In this document: one piece after another, positions 34,641 through 42,740 of the stretch
Position numbering within the stretch: the stretch's first letter is position 1
How the letters are laid out: every line of letters starts with the position of its first letter
Position numbers and translations under genes: made by a program
Assembly: GCF_001553455.1 (NCBI RefSeq)
Contig: NZ_BBOX01000009.1
Location: 1 to 64,000 of the forward strand
Origin: Streptomyces hygroscopicus subsp. hygroscopicus
GTDB lineage: Bacteria > Actinomycetota > Actinomycetes > Streptomycetales > Streptomycetaceae
Direction of reading: 5' to 3'
Length of the DNA stretch: 64,000 nucleotides
Notes under the pieces: generated by a model
What the model was told of the DNA's origin: nothing
The model's input: the letters and a program-made list of their open reading frames with translations, nothing else
Databases searched by the model: none

Positions 34641-34768
34641 GTCCGCCAGGTTCGAGGACCGATGGAGCGCGCCGTGTGAGTGGGTGCCGGAGGCGCAGGG
34701 GGCCGCCGTTGACGCCGATCACCCGGAGGTTGTGGTAGGGGCCGGCCTTGTGGAGCTCCCACGCGAAC

Positions 34769-35650
34769 TCATGGCGTTTCACACGATGTCGCCTTGCGGA
34801 TGTGGGGCAGTGCTTCGTGCAGGGCGGCCCGCCAGTCGCGCGCCGGGGGAAGACCTATCTCCTGCCACCGGTCGTGCGCGAGGACGCTGTAGGCGGGGCG
34901 CGGCGCGGGCCGGGAGAGGGCGGTGCTGCTGGTGGGGCGCACCCGGTGGGGATCGGCGCCAGCCAGCCAGAACACCTCGCGAGCCAGCTCGTACCAGGTG
35001 GCCTGGCCTGCGTTGGTGGCGTGGAAGACGCCGTGCGCGCCGACCCCGACCAGCGGGCTGAAGTCGGCAATCCGCGCGGCCACGTCGACGCTCCAGGTCG
35101 GCTGGCCGCGCTGGTCGTCGACGACGTCCACGGTGTTACGGCGTGCTTCGAGGTCGAGCATCGTACGGACAAAGTTGCGGCCGTGGGCGCCGTACAGCCA
35201 GGCGGCGCGGACGACGGCGCTGGCGCCGGGGTGTTCGGTGAGGACGGCCCGCTCGCCGGCCAGCTTGGTACGGCCGTAGGCCGTGCGCGGGGCGGTGGGG
35301 TGGTCCTCGGGGTAAGCGGTGCGGGCATCGCCGGAGAAGACGTAGTCGGTGGAGACGTGCACGAGGCGGGTGCCGTACGCGGCACAGGTCTGGGCGAGCA
35401 ACCGGGGGCCGTCGCCGTTGACCGCGAGCGCCTGCCGCTCGTCGGTCTCGGCGGCATCGACGGCAGTGTAGGCGGCGCAGTTGACGACCAGATCGGGCCG
35501 GTGCTCGGCGAAGGCCCGATCGATGGACCCGGGGCTGGTGATGTCCAGGGCGGCACGGTCCAGGGGGATCACATCCTCGCCGCGCCGACGCAGTTCCCCG
35601 ACCATGTCGCGGCCGAGCATGCCGCCGGCGCCGGTGACCAGCCACCTCAT
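34769..35650 (-). CDS. rfbD: dTDP-4-dehydrorhamnose reductase
   Basis: A 293-aa RmlD-type extended SDR. MRWLVTGAGGMLGRDMVGEL is the NADPH loop, VVNCAAYTAVDAAETD and LVHVSTDYVFSG with GTAYGRTKLAGE-like YGRTK (here TAYGRTKLAGE) give the active site. It makes dTDP-L-rhamnose or a related 4-hydroxy sugar from the rfbC product. Its start overlaps the rfbB stop by 4 bp, so the run rfbA-rfbB-rfbD is one translationally coupled operon. Confidence 0.95.
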   Translation of the reverse strand: MRWLVTGAGGMLGRDMVGELRRRGEDVIPLDRAALDITSPGSIDRAFAEHRPDLVVNCAAYTAVDAAETDERQALAVNGDGPRLLAQTCAAYGTRLVHVSTDYVFSGDARTAYPEDHPTAPRTAYGRTKLAGERAVLTEHPGASAVVRAAWLYGAHGRNFVRTMLDLEARRNTVDVVDDQRGQPTWSVDVAARIADFSPLVGVGAHGVFHATNAGQATWYELAREVFWLAGADPHRVRPTSSTALSRPAPRPAYSVLAHDRWQEIGLPPARDWRAALHEALPHIRKATSCETP

Positions 35651-36618
35651 GCGCGTCGCTCACGGACGCGGCGCTTGAGCGGCTCCCACCGGTCACGGTT
35701 GTCGCGATACCAGGCAACGGTGCGGGCGAGCCCGTCGGCGAAGTCATGCCGCGGCCGGTAGCCGAGTTCGTCGCGGGCCTTGCCCCAGTCCACCGAGTAG
35801 CGCAGGTCGTGACCCTTGCGGTCCTCGACGTACTCCACCATTTCCCAACCGGCCCCGCATGCCTCCAGCAGCAGACCGGTCAGCTCCTTGTTGCTCAGTT
35901 CGGTGCCGCCTCCGATGTTGTAGACCTCGCCGGGGCGGCCCCGGGTCCGCACCAGCTCGATGCCCCGGCAGTGGTCTGCGACGTGCAGCCAGTCGCGGAC
36001 GTTGCTTCCCTCCCCGTACAGCGGGACCTTGTGGCCGTCGAGGAGGTTGGTGATGAACAGCGGGATGATCTTCTCCGGGAACTGGCTCGGCCCGTAGTTG
36101 TTGGAGCAGCGAGTGATCCGGACGTCCAGGCCGTGGGTGCGGTGGTAGGCCAGAGCGAGCAGATCGGAGGAGGCCTTGGAGGCGGAGTACGGCGAGTTGG
36201 GGCTCAGCGGATGGTCCTCGAGCCAGGAACCGGAGGTGATGGAGCCGTAGACCTCGTCGGTGGAGACGTGCAGGAACGGGCCGACACCGTGCCGCAGGGC
36301 CGCGTCCAACAGGGTCTGGGTGCCCAGCACGTTGGTGCGGACGAAGTCGGCCGCACCGGTGATGGAGCGGTCGACGTGGGACTCCGCCGCGAAGTGCACC
36401 ACCTGGTCGGCGTCGGCCATGAGGGTGTCGACCAGGCCGGAGTCGCAGATGTCCCCGTGGACGAACTCCAGGCGCGCCAGGACCGGTTCGAGGTTGGCAA
36501 GGGTACCGGCGTAGGTGAGTCCGTCGAGGACGGTGACGCGGGCCGTGTCACCGGCGAGCAGCGTGCGGACGTAGTGGGAGCCGATGAAGCCGGCTGCGCC
36601 GGTGACGAGCACGTTCAT
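35647..36618 (-). CDS. rfbB: dTDP-glucose 4,6-dehydratase
   Basis: A 323-aa extended SDR. MNVLVTGAAGFIGSHYVRTL binds NAD; AAESHVDRSI, LHVSTDEVYGSI (catalytic Thr-Asp-Glu) and YSASKASSD (Tyr, Lys) are the dehydratase active site, and ITRCSNNYGPSQFPEKIIPL is diagnostic. It converts dTDP-glucose to dTDP-4-keto-6-deoxyglucose, the branch point for deoxysugars. Both ends overlap the neighbours by 4 bp (rfbA upstream, rfbD downstream). Confidence 0.96.
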   Translation of the reverse strand: MNVLVTGAAGFIGSHYVRTLLAGDTARVTVLDGLTYAGTLANLEPVLARLEFVHGDICDSGLVDTLMADADQVVHFAAESHVDRSITGAADFVRTNVLGTQTLLDAALRHGVGPFLHVSTDEVYGSITSGSWLEDHPLSPNSPYSASKASSDLLALAYHRTHGLDVRITRCSNNYGPSQFPEKIIPLFITNLLDGHKVPLYGEGSNVRDWLHVADHCRGIELVRTRGRPGEVYNIGGGTELSNKELTGLLLEACGAGWEMVEYVEDRKGHDLRYSVDWGKARDELGYRPRHDFADGLARTVAWYRDNRDRWEPLKRRVRERRA

Positions 36619-37682
36619 GAACGGATCTGCACCTTACTGTGGTCTCCTAGAATGAGTCGGTGCGCGCTGGGGACGCAGGGCGCCGGGGTGACCTCGACGT
36701 GCCGGCCGATCAGCGAGGATTCGATCCGGCCCACCCCCTGGATCGAGGAGTCCCGCAGCACGATGGAGAACTCCAGTTCACTGTCGGTGATACGGCAGTT
36801 CTCTGCCACGGACGTGAACGGGCCGACGTAGGAGTCGCTGACGACGGTGCCGGAGCCGATGACGACGGGCCCGACGATCCGCGAGTTCACGATCCTCGCG
36901 CCCTCCGCCACCACCACCCGCCCTATGGCCTGCGACGCCTCGTCGACCTCGCCGTCGATACGGCGCACCATGCCCTCCAGGACGGTCCGGTTGACCTCGA
37001 GCATGTCGGTGACGTTCCCCGTGTCCTTCCAGTAGCCCTGGACGACGGTGGAGCGGACCTCGGCGCGGGTGTCGATGAGGTACTGGATGGCGTGGGTGAT
37101 CTCCAGCTCGCCGCGCCAGGAGGGCCGGATGGCGCGCACCGCCTCGTGGATCGCCGGCGTGAAGAAGTACACTCCGACGAGCGCGAGGTCGCTCTTGGGA
37201 CGCTCCGGCTTCTCTTCCAGACCGACCACCTGGCCGTTCGCGTCGAGTTCGGCGACACCGAAGGCGCGGGGGTCGGAAACGCGGGTCAGCAGGATCTGCG
37301 CGTCCGGACGGCACCGGCGGAACTCGTCGACAAGGTCGGTGATGCCGCCCACGACGAAGTTGTCGCCGAGGTACATCACAAAGTCGTCGTCGCCGAGCCA
37401 GTCCCGCGCGATCATCACGGCGTGGGCCAGGCCGAGGGGCTTCTCCTGGAGGATATAGGTCACGTCCAGGCCGAACTTCGACCCGTCGCCGACCGCGTCC
37501 TCGATCTCGGCCGCGGTGTCGCCGACCACTACGCCGACTTCGGTGATCCCCGCGGCGGCGATGGATTCCAGGCCGTAGTGGAGCACGGCCTTGTTGGCCA
37601 CGGGCACGAGTTGCTTGGCCGAGGTGTGAGTGATCGGCCGAAGCCGCGTGCCGAGGCCACCGGACAGCACGAGAGCCTTCAT
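36615..37682 (-). CDS. rfbA: Glucose-1-phosphate thymidylyltransferase, long form
   Basis: A 355-aa enzyme with LSGGLGTRLRPITHTSAKQL as the nucleotide loop, EKPLGLAHAV and MYLGDNFVVGG for substrate and metal, and GVYFFTPAI. The C-terminal third (about 245-355) is a left-handed beta-helix-like tail (VVVAEGARIVNSRIVGPVVI), typical of the longer StrD-type enzymes linked to antibiotic deoxysugars, as opposed to the about 290-aa RmlA of cell-wall rhamnose. GAGG precedes the ATG at 37682. It makes dTDP-glucose for rfbB. Confidence 0.95.
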   Translation of the reverse strand: MKALVLSGGLGTRLRPITHTSAKQLVPVANKAVLHYGLESIAAAGITEVGVVVGDTAAEIEDAVGDGSKFGLDVTYILQEKPLGLAHAVMIARDWLGDDDFVMYLGDNFVVGGITDLVDEFRRCRPDAQILLTRVSDPRAFGVAELDANGQVVGLEEKPERPKSDLALVGVYFFTPAIHEAVRAIRPSWRGELEITHAIQYLIDTRAEVRSTVVQGYWKDTGNVTDMLEVNRTVLEGMVRRIDGEVDEASQAIGRVVVAEGARIVNSRIVGPVVIGSGTVVSDSYVGPFTSVAENCRITDSELEFSIVLRDSSIQGVGRIESSLIGRHVEVTPAPCVPSAHRLILGDHSKVQIRS

Positions 37683-37769
37683 CTGCTATACCTCAATGGA
37701 CGAGGAGCGAGGCCGCCCTGGCGGGTTCTGGAGGAGCGTTCCGCAAGGGCGACAGGGGGTCGGGACGGG

Positions 37770-38933
37770 TCAGGCCGTGTTGGCCGGCACCGCTGCCAGG
37801 GTGTGTGCGGTTCGGGTGATGCATTCGGCGGCCCGGTCGACATCGGTGGCTGTGGTGGTGCGGCCGAGACTGAGCCGGAGGGTTGCGCGAGCCTGCTCGC
37901 GGGTGAGGCCGATCGCGGTGAGGACGTGGGAGGGTTCACCGCTTCCGGTATTGCAGGCCGAGCCGGTGGAGGCGGCGATACCGGGGAGGCGGTCGAGGAG
38001 GTCGGTGGCTTCGACGCCGGGAAGGGTGAGACTGAGGTTTCCCGGCAGTCGCTGGTAGGGATGACCGTTGACGACGGCGTTGGGGATCGCAGTCAGGAGG
38101 CGGTCCTGGAGCCGGTCGCGCAGCGCCCGGATGCGGGGCGGGGGTGTGACGGCGCCGGTGGAGATGAGGTGAGCGGCAGCGCCGAAGCCGACGATCGCGG
38201 GGACGTTGGGGGTGCCGGCTCGTAGTCCGCGTTCTTGTCCGCCGCCGGTCTGCTGGGCGGTGATGCGGATGCCGCCGCGGATGTAGAGGGCGCCGATGCC
38301 CTTGGGCCCGTAGAGTTTGTGCGCCGACAAGGAGGCTAGATCGACGCCGAGTTCGGTGACGTCCATCAGACCGCAGCCGGCGCTCTGGGCGGCATCGGTG
38401 TGCAGCACGATGCCGCGCGGGGCGGTGATCTCGTTGATCGCCGTGAGCCGCTGAAGGGTGCCGATCTCATTGTTGGCATGCATCACCGAGACCAGCACGG
38501 TGTGCGGGGTGAGCGCCGCGGCGATGTCGGCGGGGAGTACGCGGCCGTGCCGGTCGACGCCGACGCGGGTGAGCGTGTAGCCGTGGTGGTTGACGAGCCG
38601 TTGGCAGGCGGCGAGGACTGCCTTGTGCTCGATCGCGGTGGTGACAAGGTGCCCGCCGTGCGGGCGGGCGGCCAGGGCTGCGCCGACGATCGCGAGGTGG
38701 TCGGCCTCGGTAGCGCCGGAGGTGAAGACGATCTCACGCTCGTTCTTGGCGCCGACCAGGTCGGCCACGCGGCGGCGGGCGGTGCGGACAGCGCGGGCGG
38801 CCACCTCCCCGTAGGTGTGCGGGCTGGAGGGGTTCCCGTACTCGCTGGTGAGGAACGGCAGCATCTCCTGGAGAACACGCTCGTCCAGCGGTGTGGTGGC
38901 CTGGTGGTCGAGATAGATCGACTCGGTGATCAT
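37770..38933 (-). CDS. Cysteine desulfurase (IscS/NifS/DndA-type)
   Basis: A 387-aa PLP enzyme: YLDHQATTPLDERVLQEMLP, FTSGATEADHLAIVGAAL, TDAAQS, PLP Lys206 in SLSAHKLYGPKG, GGGQERGLRAGTPNVP, and persulfide Cys327 in STGSACNTGSGEPSHVL. It is in a minus-strand run: dCTP-deaminase-like, HIT, a 68-aa ORF (4-bp overlap), this gene, then rfbABD 87 bp on. It is distinct from the desulfurase at 11886. Its partners suggest sulfur transfer to a nucleotide, tRNA or natural product in place of general Fe-S assembly; no IscU or Dnd genes are adjacent. Confidence 0.94.
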   Translation of the reverse strand: MITESIYLDHQATTPLDERVLQEMLPFLTSEYGNPSSPHTYGEVAARAVRTARRRVADLVGAKNEREIVFTSGATEADHLAIVGAALAARPHGGHLVTTAIEHKAVLAACQRLVNHHGYTLTRVGVDRHGRVLPADIAAALTPHTVLVSVMHANNEIGTLQRLTAINEITAPRGIVLHTDAAQSAGCGLMDVTELGVDLASLSAHKLYGPKGIGALYIRGGIRITAQQTGGGQERGLRAGTPNVPAIVGFGAAAHLISTGAVTPPPRIRALRDRLQDRLLTAIPNAVVNGHPYQRLPGNLSLTLPGVEATDLLDRLPGIAASTGSACNTGSGEPSHVLTAIGLTREQARATLRLSLGRTTTATDVDRAAECITRTAHTLAAVPANTA

Positions 38934-39136
38934 GCGGCCGGCTCCACGTGGTTGGCGGCGCCTGATGCCGTCGCAGCGCGATGGCTGGGCTTGATGGGGC
39001 AGGTGTTGAGGACGGGCAGTTTCAGCGAGTGCGGCAGTGCCATGGTCTGCCGCTTCGGCCGGCGCCGGGCCTTGGCCGCTGCGGTTGGCTCAGTGGCGGT
39101 GAGTGCGTGAAACGGGCGGGGCGGGGATATCACCAT
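38930..39136 (-). CDS. Small basic hypothetical protein, coupled to cysteine desulfurase
   Basis: A 68-aa frame overlapping the desulfurase start by ATGA and beginning 23 bp after the HIT stop. The sequence (MVISPPRPFHALTATEPTAA then PHSLKLPVLNTCPIKPSHR) is rich in Ala, Pro, Thr and Arg, with one Cys. A purine-rich GGAGAGGGGG precedes the ATG at 39136. No family recognised. Its exact packing in the operon supports translation; a role as a sulfur acceptor or regulatory peptide is speculative. Confidence 0.45.
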   Translation of the reverse strand: MVISPPRPFHALTATEPTAAAKARRRPKRQTMALPHSLKLPVLNTCPIKPSHRAATASGAANHVEPAA

Positions 39137-39159
39137 CGCACCGATCCCCCTCTCCTTCG

Positions 39160-39780
39160 TCAGGCGGGATCCGGGACGCGCAGGTCGGCGGAGAGTTCGG
39201 CGAGCGTGCGCTGGAGGTTCGGGGAGAAGGGGTGATCACGCCAGTCGAAGGAGTCACCGATGCCGAGCTCGTCGGCGCAGACGCGGCGGACGAACTGGCG
39301 GGCGAAGCCAGCCGAGGGCCAGTAGTAGTGCTCACCGGGCCGCGGCGAGAGATAGAGGTAGGAGCCGTCCGCAGCGGCCGGGAGCTCCGACATCGAGGTG
39401 AGCCGACGGCCGGGGCCGCCGGTCTTCGCATAGGCCGCGGTGACGGCGTCCGGGTCGGGCACGGGGATCAGGTGCAGGTGGCAGTGGCTGCAACAGGAGG
39501 CCCCCAGCTCGCAGTCGCGCGGGCCGTGTTCGGCCATGATGACCGGCCCGTAGCGGGCCTGAATCAGCGTGCGCATCTCCTCCGTCTCCGCGGCGACCCG
39601 TTCCAGATCGGCCGGGGTGACGTCGGCGGCGGCGTCCAAGTGCTCCAGCGGCATGAACAGGCAGTAACCGGGGGTGAAGGCGCCAACGGTCGGCAGCAGC
39701 ACCCAGCCGCCGGCGGTCTCGGTGATGATGCGGGACTCGCTCTCGAATCCGGCGAATTCGGTGCAGAACTGGCAGTCCAT
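39160..39780 (-). CDS. HIT-superfamily nucleotide hydrolase/transferase
   Basis: A 206-aa protein. An N-terminal CxxC (MDCQFCTEF) suggests a zinc site. The histidine triad is SHCHLHLIPVP (His99, His101, His103), preceded by a Cys-rich CELGASCC, where other HIT proteins have Q-S-V. The C-terminal part (about 125-206, YLYLSPRPGEHYYWPSAGFA) is longer than in minimal HINT proteins. It probably cleaves a nucleoside phosphoramidate, polyphosphate or sugar-nucleotide. AGAGG lies within the end of the upstream dCTP-deaminase-like gene (9-bp gap). Confidence 0.88.
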   Translation of the reverse strand: MDCQFCTEFAGFESESRIITETAGGWVLLPTVGAFTPGYCLFMPLEHLDAAADVTPADLERVAAETEEMRTLIQARYGPVIMAEHGPRDCELGASCCSHCHLHLIPVPDPDAVTAAYAKTGGPGRRLTSMSELPAAADGSYLYLSPRPGEHYYWPSAGFARQFVRRVCADELGIGDSFDWRDHPFSPNLQRTLAELSADLRVPDPA

Positions 39781-39789
39781 CAGAAAGAA

Positions 39790-40344
39790 TTACCTCTGGG
39801 TTGCGTCGATGGGGAACTTGTCGGCGTATCGGCTCTTCAGGGCGTCACGGTCGTAGAAGGGCTGGGACACGACCTCATCGCTGAGGAACCCCTCCAAGGC
39901 GAAGACAAGCAGGCGGGCCAGCGGCATGCCATGGTGCAGCCGCAGTGCGGCGGGGCCGGTGTTCACGAGCTCCAGCGTCAGGTACCCGTTCCAGCCGGGC
40001 AGGACGAACGGGCTGGTGACATGGACGGCCAAGCCGACGCGAGCCAGGTGGCTCAGCCCGCCGATCATCCCCATCAGCCCGGCCCCGAGCCGAAGCGGTT
40101 CATCGACCGCCGCCAGCAGCGTCTCGCCGGGCAGCAGCTCGTACGTCTTCCACGCGGTCACCGGCTCGCCGTAGAGGTCATCGATGCTGGACTGGTCGGC
40201 GAGGTCGATCACCTCCGTGCTGGGAACCACGAGTGGCTGTAGCGGCGAGCCGAGCGTCAACAGAAGGGAGTCGCGTCGGAGCTGGCCGGCCCACCCCAGA
40301 TCGCCCTTATTGATCAGCTGCGTGATCGACTCGGCTGAGAGCAT
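39790..40344 (-). CDS. dCTP deaminase/dUTPase-fold protein, divergent
   Basis: A 184-aa protein with the dUTPase/dCTP-deaminase beta-fold: LGSPLQPLVVPSTEVIDL, ELLPGETLLAAVDEPLRL, VHVTSPFVLPGWNGYLTLEL then VNTGPAALRLHHGMPLARLL. The segment where bacterial Dcd has R-S-S-x-x-R/G (catalytic and structural residues) reads GGLSHLARVG, so deaminase chemistry is uncertain, though the strand Glu in LTLEL is kept. GGGGGTGA precedes the ATG at 40344. First clear gene of the HIT/desulfurase operon. Confidence 0.82.
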   Translation of the reverse strand: MLSAESITQLINKGDLGWAGQLRRDSLLLTLGSPLQPLVVPSTEVIDLADQSSIDDLYGEPVTAWKTYELLPGETLLAAVDEPLRLGAGLMGMIGGLSHLARVGLAVHVTSPFVLPGWNGYLTLELVNTGPAALRLHHGMPLARLLVFALEGFLSDEVVSQPFYDRDALKSRYADKFPIDATQR

Positions 40345-40347
40345 GGC

Positions 40348-40590
40348 TCACCCCCGGGGGAAAGTAGACAGCACAATGGGTATCGCCTTTCGGATCGAAG
40401 GCGGCTGCAGGAATCCTGCCTCGGAATGCTCCGAGAGAACAAGATATTTATGGGTTTTCTCAGGGTGAAATGCGGAGAGGTTCAGTTCTACTGGCCGTGC
40501 GGACAGTGCAAGGGCGCGGCCGTCCACGATCACGAGCACGGCCGCCTGGCTCGCATACGCAGCCGCCACCGAGCCTGCCGGGGAAACTCG
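40348..40590 (-). other. Upstream region of the dCTP-deaminase-like operon; possible small ORF and promoter
   Basis: A minus-strand frame ending FLQPPSIRKAIPIVLSTFPRG-stop finishes 3 nt before the dCTP-deaminase-like ATG and could be a small coupled gene, but its upstream part runs into the transposase remnant. The strip around 40425-40475 (CCATAAATATCTTGTTCTC on the minus strand) is the most AT-rich in the area and is the likely operon promoter. Confidence 0.3.
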
Positions 40591-41018
40591 AATCACCGTC
40601 CGCCGCGAGCACCCACATCCCGGCGCCCAGCTGTCCCTGTTCGATCTCGACGAAGGCATGTACCATCAGGTCTTCCTCACCGACACCCTTTACGGCGAAG
40701 GCTCCTTGCAACACAAGACAGGACAGTCGGCTTCGGCTGATTCCCTTCCCGGCACTTCCACGTCAACCAAGCGTGGCTGGAGCTGTCCCTGACTGCCCTC
40801 GGCCTGCTCGCCTGGACACGTACGTGGTCCTGCCGCTCGAGGGCGAACCAGCCGCCGCCGAGCCAAAGAAGCTTCGCCACCGACTGCCGTACGCAGCAGC
40901 CCGCATCACCCGCGGCGGCCGCCGCACGTACCTTCGGATTGGTGCGACCTGGCCCTGGCGAAACAAGCTGACCAGCGCGTTCGTCTGCCTAGCAGCACTG
41001 CCGCGGCCGGCTAGCTGA
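40585..41018 (+). mobile_element. Decayed 3' remnant of an IS1380-like transposase
   Basis: Scattered over three frames are pieces in the right order for the C-terminal part of IS1380/IS4-like transposases of Streptomyces: GAQLSLFDLDEGMYHQVFLT, then FHVNQAWLELSLTALGLLAW, then EPKKLRHRLPYAAARITRGG and WPWRNKLTSAFVCLAALPRP with a stop at 41018. The N-terminal half and inverted repeats were not found. It marks the right border of the desulfurase/HIT block and indicates past insertion. Confidence 0.72.
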
Positions 41019-41289
41019 ACCACGGCACCGTCCCTGAACACCCACGACCGAGGGACCCTTCGGGCCTCGATCTGCCCACGTGGCAGTCAACGACCAGAAC
41101 CCCACCGCACGGCCATCACACCAGCTCAGCCACCAGAAGCGAAACGGGGAGGCTGCGGCGGATACGCTTTCGAACTCGCGTCCTCACAGGTCAGCGAAGT
41201 TTCTCTGCTATCGGTGTGTCAGGTAGGCCGATTCCGCTGAATATCCGCAGTCACCCTTACGCCAGCACCAGCACAAGGGAAGAAGGACG

Positions 41290-41862
41290 ATGGGCAATAT
41301 CGGCATCATCGGGCGCGCACGTTCCGGTAAGGACACGGCGGGGAAGTACTTCGTCGAGCAGCACGGGTATCGGCGCGTGGCCCTCGCCGACCCGATAAAG
41401 GAGGCGGCACTCCGGACCAATCCCATCGTCAAGGTGGATCACGCCGCGGAGTACTACCGGCTCGCGGAGGATATCGCTGAGTTCGGCTGGGAGCGTGCGA
41501 AGGACGACACTGCGGAAGTCCGCCGCATCCTTCAGGAACTCAGCGCCGCCATCCGCGCCCTGGACGAGGACTTCTGGCTCCGCCTGGCTCTCAAGGCGAC
41601 GGAAGAGGCCAACGACGCCGGCGCCCCTGTCATCATCACCGACATCAGGTACCCCAACGAAGCGGCCTCCCTCGCCCGCGCCGGCTTCCATCTGCTCCAC
41701 ATCAACCGTCCCGGCATTCCGCAGATGGACCACGTGTCGGAGAAGACGCTCAGGCCGGAGGACGCGCGATACCTGATCCGCAATGACGGCACCCTCGACG
41801 ACTTCCACGCGCAGCTCGCACGCGTCTGGGACGCGATCTACGCCGTTGAGCAGGTCGTCTAA
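41290..41862 (+). CDS. Deoxynucleoside monophosphate kinase-like P-loop protein
   Basis: A 190-aa protein with a P-loop at residues 8-16 (GRARSGKDT), RVALADPIKEAALRTNPIV as the nucleotide-binding helix region, and PVIITDIRYPNEAASLARAG containing the substrate/lid Arg, as in T4 gp1-type dNMP kinases. GAAGGA precedes the ATG at 41290. Such genes are typical of phages and mobile regions. With the neighbouring dCTP-deaminase-like, HIT and MazG-like genes it forms a group of nucleotide enzymes. Confidence 0.87.
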   Translation: MGNIGIIGRARSGKDTAGKYFVEQHGYRRVALADPIKEAALRTNPIVKVDHAAEYYRLAEDIAEFGWERAKDDTAEVRRILQELSAAIRALDEDFWLRLALKATEEANDAGAPVIITDIRYPNEAASLARAGFHLLHINRPGIPQMDHVSEKTLRPEDARYLIRNDGTLDDFHAQLARVWDAIYAVEQVV

Positions 41863-42398
41863 GGCCGTGTCCTATGGGGTGAGGAGCGTGCGATGCGCAT
41901 GGTCGCCGAGGTCCGCGGCGACAACGCCCGACCGAGGACGCCACGACCAACGCCGTCGTCACGAAGTTGGGCATCGGCACGCGCGAGACGCCGCGCAAGT
42001 GTGTGCGCCAGGACCAGACCGACACCGGGCAGCGACCGGAGGTACAAGAAAGAAGAACGAGCCACTCAAGGCGGTATCACTGCACGCGATCGATCAACGC
42101 AACGGAGCCGTCAGCCCGTCGGCTGATGTGTCGAAGCTGAGGATCTCGCGAATGTATTCAGTTTCAACGCGAGCAGGTAGGCGCCGCTGTAGCGGCGAGG
42201 GGCGGACCGAGTCCCTCGTCGCGAGAGACGCCGCGCGGAGTGCCCCTGTCTTGCCCAACGCCCGCTGAAACGGGCCGCCCTCGGCGGCATGGGCCCTGAG
42301 TGGATGGGACTGGCGGTTCGTACGGCCAGTCGTAAGGCGACTTCTCTAGGATACGGAGGCATGAGGGGCGGCGCCCGGCGACCGCCTCACGGAGAAAG
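41863..42398. other. Gap without a recognisable gene
   Basis: About 535 bp; frames on both strands are short and match nothing. The end holds the ribosome site (CACGGAGAAAG) of the MazG-like gene. Confidence 0.4.
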
Positions 42399-42740
42399 AT
42401 GCGGAGAACACGAGTGGATTCCTCCAGTGGGCACGGCAAGTTGGTGCGGGACCGGATTCCGCAGATCATCCGTGAGGACGGGGCTGAGCCGGTCACCTAC
42501 ACCGCGGGTCGGGAAGAATACCGCAGCCGGCTGCGGGACAAGCTTGGCGAGGAAGTCGCCGAGTTCCTTGAGGCGGATGAGAAGTCGGCGCCGGAGGAAC
42601 TCGCGGACGTGCTGGAGGTGGTGCGCGCGCTCGCTGCGGACCTCGGGGTCACCGCGGATCAGCTGGAGAAGATCCGTGAGACCAAGGCAGGTGAGCGGGG
42701 CGGCTTCGCCGATCGGATCGTCTGGACGGGCAACCGCTGA
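42399..42740 (+). CDS. MazG/PRA-PH-like nucleoside triphosphate pyrophosphohydrolase
   Basis: A 113-aa all-helical protein. GKLVRDRIPQIIREDGAEPV is the signature start of this subfamily; LRDKLGEEVAEFLEADEKS then APEELADVLEVVRAL supplies the ExxE...ExxD metal-binding motif of the MazG fold. GGAG lies a few bases before the ATG at 42399. Family members hydrolyse non-canonical or excess NTPs to NMP and PPi (house-cleaning). Fits the local theme of nucleotide enzymes. Confidence 0.88.
   Translation: MRRTRVDSSSGHGKLVRDRIPQIIREDGAEPVTYTAGREEYRSRLRDKLGEEVAEFLEADEKSAPEELADVLEVVRALAADLGVTADQLEKIRETKAGERGGFADRIVWTGNR

Noticed and set aside
32180-34738. An 852-codon plus-strand frame through lactate monooxygenase and rfbC
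   Set aside because: Only its first 200 codons match the family; later parts are out of frame with both lactate monooxygenase and rfbC.
37770-40344. A DNA phosphorothioation (Dnd) locus, because of the desulfurase
   Set aside because: No dndB, dndC, dndD or dndE-like genes are present around it.
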